Positions 4,815 through 7,491 of a stretch of 7,491 nucleotides of DNA are shown here, piece by piece. Source of the DNA: JALHNI01 sp031367405 (GTDB lineage Bacteria > Acidobacteriota > Terriglobia > Bryobacterales > Bryobacteraceae); contig JANLPT010000382.1 of the NCBI GenBank assembly GCA_031367405.1, forward strand, positions 1 through 7,491, read 5' to 3'. Numbering within the stretch: position 1 is the stretch's first letter; every line of letters starts with the position of its first letter. Below the pieces are notes generated by a model. It was not told the DNA's origin. It made no database searches and was given only the letters and a program-made list of their open reading frames with translations. Position numbers and translations under genes: made by a program.

Positions 4815-7491
4815 TTAGAACTCGAAACGTCCGACAATCACGTGATGCATCCGGGCCGTGCCGATGTCAGAGAAGCTGCCACGGCCAATGCCGTTGAAGC
4901 GCCCAAACGCCGCCAGGCTTTGCAAGTTGTAGCTGCCACCCGGGTCGGCCAGCTGCGGCTGCTTCGTAGGATTGTTGCAATCCCAACGCACGGTGAAGCG
5001 GTAACGCTCCTTCACGGCGATGGTCTTCGAGAGCGACAGCTGGGTCCACTGGAGACCCGGGCTCTCGAGCACATTGCGCCCCAAACTGCCGGCCGTAAAC
5101 GCCGCCGGATAGGCGAAAGCCGCGTTGTTAAAATAGGGGTTCTGCGCCGCCAGCGGAAACCGGTTGCCCACCGAGTAATCCTTCACCACGATCTGATCCG
5201 CGGGCAGAACGGCGTTCGGCCGCACCATCCCCGGCAAGTAGCGGTTGGGGCTGCCGGCCGCCGTGATCAGCAGCGGCGGACCGCTCTGAAACGTTTGCGT
5301 CCAGGCAAAATCCCAATTGCCCAGAAAGTAGTTCTTCACGCCGCCGCCCGTCATAAACTTGCGGCCCTTGCCCACCGGCAGCTCATACGTAAACACACTC
5401 ACAAAGCGATGGCGAATGTCGTAACTCGCCCGCCCTTTCTCCAGATTTCTATTGTAGAAAGTGATGCCGGAGCGGCCGCCATCGTCATCTCCGTCGTTTA
5501 ACGTTTTGCCTAGCTGATAGAAGGCATTCAATGTCATGCCCTGGGCATAGCGCCGCTCGATGCGGAACGTACTCGAATGGTGCGAGTTGTGTCCATAGTT
5601 CGAAAAGTGCTGAATCTGGCCAAATTGCGGGTAAGGCTTAAAATTCTGCGAGGCGTTGAATATTTGTAGTAACTGCGCCGGGTCAGTCGATACATTCAGC
5701 GGAATAGCGTTGATGTCCCAGTTATTCAGCAATCCTACGCCTTGTGAACCCTGATACAACGTCTCGGCCATCCAACTCTTGGTCAGCTGAAACTGAAAGC
5801 CGCCTGACCACATCGATACATACGGCAAGCGCATATTCGGGTCGAACCAGGAGGCGTTGCGGCCCCCGTAATTTGTCCCTTGAAACGGCACTGACCCATC
5901 GGTCGCAGTCGGGAAGGCAATGGGCCCCGGACCCTGCGACAGCAGAAACGCGTGGCGCGGATCGCCGGGAAGCGGCTGCACGTTAGCCGTCGCAATATAT
6001 TCCTCGAAATTCTGGCCCGCGCTGTTCGTCATCAAGTCCACCGTATACATGCCGAAGCTCGAGCGAAACACGGCGCGCGGGCGGAAGTTCCAAGCCAAAC
6101 CCAATCGCGGCTGAAAGTTATTCAAATCGCGATTCGCCAGATTGCCCTTGCCATGCAGAATCGCGCCCTTGCGCCCCGTCAACGCATCGATCGCATTGGG
6201 GTCAAACTGGCCCTGCTGGCCATACTTAGTCGAAAACGGCGACTCGTAGCTCCAACGCAATCCCATTTCCACCGTCACATTCCGCACCGGCCGCCAAGTG
6301 GATTGCGCGTACCAGGCATGTGACCACCAACGCGGTAGCCAAGTCGCCCGCGCTTGCTGAAACACGCCCTGGCCTACGGTTCCTAAAAGGAAGCTGGCAA
6401 AAGGATTGCCCGTGTTCGGCGTAAATGGCAACTCCGTGCCGGTCATCCGGTATTGGCCCGATGGCAAAGTTGCCTGGAGAGAGTTATAGCGCGTCCGCAT
6501 CATTTCATACCCAAACTTCAACGTGTGCTTGCCCGCGATCTTCGTAAAGTTTTCCTGAAAGGTGATGTCCTCGGCCACGTCGAGCGACTTACCGCCGGGC
6601 CCCAGATTATAGAAACGCGCGCCGCCCGAATTCTGAAAGTCAGGAAAAGTCTCGTTCGACACGCCAGGAATTCCCAGCTGTTTAGCCCAATCCTGCCCGT
6701 AACTCCCCGGCAAAGCTGAATTCACCCGGCGATTGAAGCCGAGCCGCACTTCGTTAATCGCCGTCGGGCTCAACGTCAAAGTATCCGACACGACGATATT
6801 ACTCTGGTCGAGCGGTTTCACATACACATTGCCGAAGGTCACCTTCGAGAGTTCGCGCACCGGACGCTCCTCGCTGCGATGACGCACCAACGAATAGCGG
6901 CCGAAGATTTTATGATTCGTACTGAACTGATGATCCACCTTGGCGTCATAACGCCGGAAGTCATAAGCGCCGCCCGCGTTGTAAGTCAAGTTATTCACCG
7001 GGCCTGTCGGCTGGATGGTGCCGGGGTCCGATTGTGGCAGCCACGGCTTTAAGTCGATCGTCTTACGTGCCACCGGGTCGATCAGCGACGAGGGGATCTG
7101 GTTGTTTGGAAAAGGCTGCCGCGTCCACGTCGTCCCATTCAGAGTCGTAGTAAATGGATTGTAGATCGGCAAGCCCCGCCCACCAAAGGCGAAGTTACCC
7201 GCCAGCATTTCCGGGCTCGGCACGGTAACGATGACTGTTTCGCTCACCTTTTCGTAATGCTGCTGAAAGCCGGCAAAGAAGAATGTCTTATTCTTGATAA
7301 TCGGGCCGGAGCCCGTCGCGCCCCACTCGTGATAAGTAAATGCGCCCGTCCGCGGAAGTTGCTCGAGAAAGGCGCGATGGATCAGCTTGCCGTTGGTGTA
7401 GCGATCTTCGAGGGAACCGTGAAACAAGTTAGTGCCGCCCTTGAACACCAGGCTCAGCTGCCCGCCCGCCGAGTGGCCGAATTCGGCCGGC
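4815..7491 (-). CDS. Oar-like TonB-dependent receptor, N-terminus cut by the window edge
   Basis: The frame runs from the TAA at 4815-4817 to the right edge, giving 891 visible residues. The first visible residues, PAEFGHSAGGQLSLVFKGGT, followed by NLFHGS, are the typical end of the plug and first barrel strand, so the GTG at 7448 is an internal Val and not a start. By comparison with the complete neighbour, roughly 230-240 residues (signal peptide, CarboxypepD_reg domain and most of the plug) are missing beyond the edge. Barrel hallmarks include GSGPIIKNKTFFFAGFQQHYE, YDAKVDHQFSTNHKIFGRYS, PRLGLAWNFRPRAVFRSSFG, TFRIERRYAQGMTLNAFYQL, YDIRHRFVSVFTYELPVGKG, LGRNVLESPGLQWTQLSLSK and the terminal VGRFEF. 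It is an outer-membrane, TonB-powered importer of unknown substrate. Motif order matches the downstream receptor, but residues differ widely, so this is an old or functionally diverged paralogue rather than a recent duplicate. One cysteine (in RWDCNNP) is the only one I see. No clear terminator follows, so read-through into the next receptor is possible. Confidence 0.94.
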   Translation of the reverse strand, partial: PAEFGHSAGGQLSLVFKGGTNLFHGSLEDRYTNGKLIHRAFLEQLPRTGAFTYHEWGATGSGPIIKNKTFFFAGFQQHYEKVSETVIVTVPSPEMLAGNFAFGGRGLPIYNPFTTTLNGTTWTRQPFPNNQIPSSLIDPVARKTIDLKPWLPQSDPGTIQPTGPVNNLTYNAGGAYDFRRYDAKVDHQFSTNHKIFGRYSLVRHRSEERPVRELSKVTFGNVYVKPLDQSNIVVSDTLTLSPTAINEVRLGFNRRVNSALPGSYGQDWAKQLGIPGVSNETFPDFQNSGGARFYNLGPGGKSLDVAEDITFQENFTKIAGKHTLKFGYEMMRTRYNSLQATLPSGQYRMTGTELPFTPNTGNPFASFLLGTVGQGVFQQARATWLPRWWSHAWYAQSTWRPVRNVTVEMGLRWSYESPFSTKYGQQGQFDPNAIDALTGRKGAILHGKGNLANRDLNNFQPRLGLAWNFRPRAVFRSSFGMYTVDLMTNSAGQNFEEYIATANVQPLPGDPRHAFLLSQGPGPIAFPTATDGSVPFQGTNYGGRNASWFDPNMRLPYVSMWSGGFQFQLTKSWMAETLYQGSQGVGLLNNWDINAIPLNVSTDPAQLLQIFNASQNFKPYPQFGQIQHFSNYGHNSHHSSTFRIERRYAQGMTLNAFYQLGKTLNDGDDDGGRSGITFYNRNLEKGRASYDIRHRFVSVFTYELPVGKGRKFMTGGGVKNYFLGNWDFAWTQTFQSGPPLLITAAGSPNRYLPGMVRPNAVLPADQIVVKDYSVGNRFPLAAQNPYFNNAAFAYPAAFTAGSLGRNVLESPGLQWTQLSLSKTIAVKERYRFTVRWDCNNPTKQPQLADPGGSYNLQSLAAFGRFNGIGRGSFSDIGTARMHHVIVGRFEF

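Noticed and set aside
4710..5501. 263-codon plus-strand open frame starting with TTG
   Set aside because: Apart from its first ~105 bp in the inter-receptor gap, it lies antisense to the receptor's C-terminal barrel. The translation is Arg/His/Ala-rich low-information sequence with no recognisable domain, as expected opposite a GC-rich coding strand.
5952..6323. 123-codon plus-strand open frame
   Set aside because: It is antisense to the receptor barrel and its translation shows no domain, signal or membrane pattern.
7446..7448. GTG as a start codon for the right-hand receptor
   Set aside because: The frame stays open upstream to the window edge and encodes the conserved AEFG...GG...VFKGGTNLFHGS plug/barrel junction, so this GTG is an internal valine.
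1..7491. Mobile element, CRISPR array, tRNA/rRNA or prophage signal
   Set aside because: I saw no transposase, integrase, terminal repeats, regularly spaced repeats or RNA-gene sequences; nearly all bases are covered by three coherent coding frames.

Overview
The window looks like chromosomal DNA from an Acidobacteriota bacterium, most likely the Solibacter/Bryobacter-type lineage (Bryobacterales). The reasons are moderately high GC content, two consecutive very large Oar-like TonB-dependent receptors (carboxypeptidase-regulatory-like domain, plug, then a long beta-barrel ending in an aromatic residue), no SusD partner in view, and a TPR protein whose middle section resembles a family I associate with these genomes. 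The taxonomic call is inference from protein style; no marker gene is present.

All recognisable genes lie on the minus strand, so transcription runs from right to left. From the right edge: (1) 4815-7491, an Oar-like TonB-dependent receptor that has lost its N-terminus to the window edge. (2) A 160-bp AT-rich gap, 4655-4814, with no clear terminator, a TTGACA-type promoter candidate overlapped by an 11-bp palindrome, and a small repeat/hairpin cluster. (3) 1361-4654, a complete 1097-residue Oar-like receptor with signal peptide, regulatory-like domain, plug and barrel. (4) A 76-bp gap, 1285-1360, holding a strong Rho-independent terminator. (5) 1-1284, a TPR-repeat protein whose C-terminus runs off the left edge; its 428 visible codons are open throughout.

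The two receptors are paralogues at protein level (same motif order, clearly different sequences) and would sit in the outer membrane, probably importing different glycans, peptides or other large ligands with energy from TonB-ExbBD. The TPR protein is probably exported and could work beside them, but the terminator between it and the receptor argues against simple co-transcription. The window holds no RNA gene, mobile element, CRISPR array or integrase. I see no convincing sign of a new biological system; the points worth checking are the regulatory layout of the two gaps and the identity of the TPR family.
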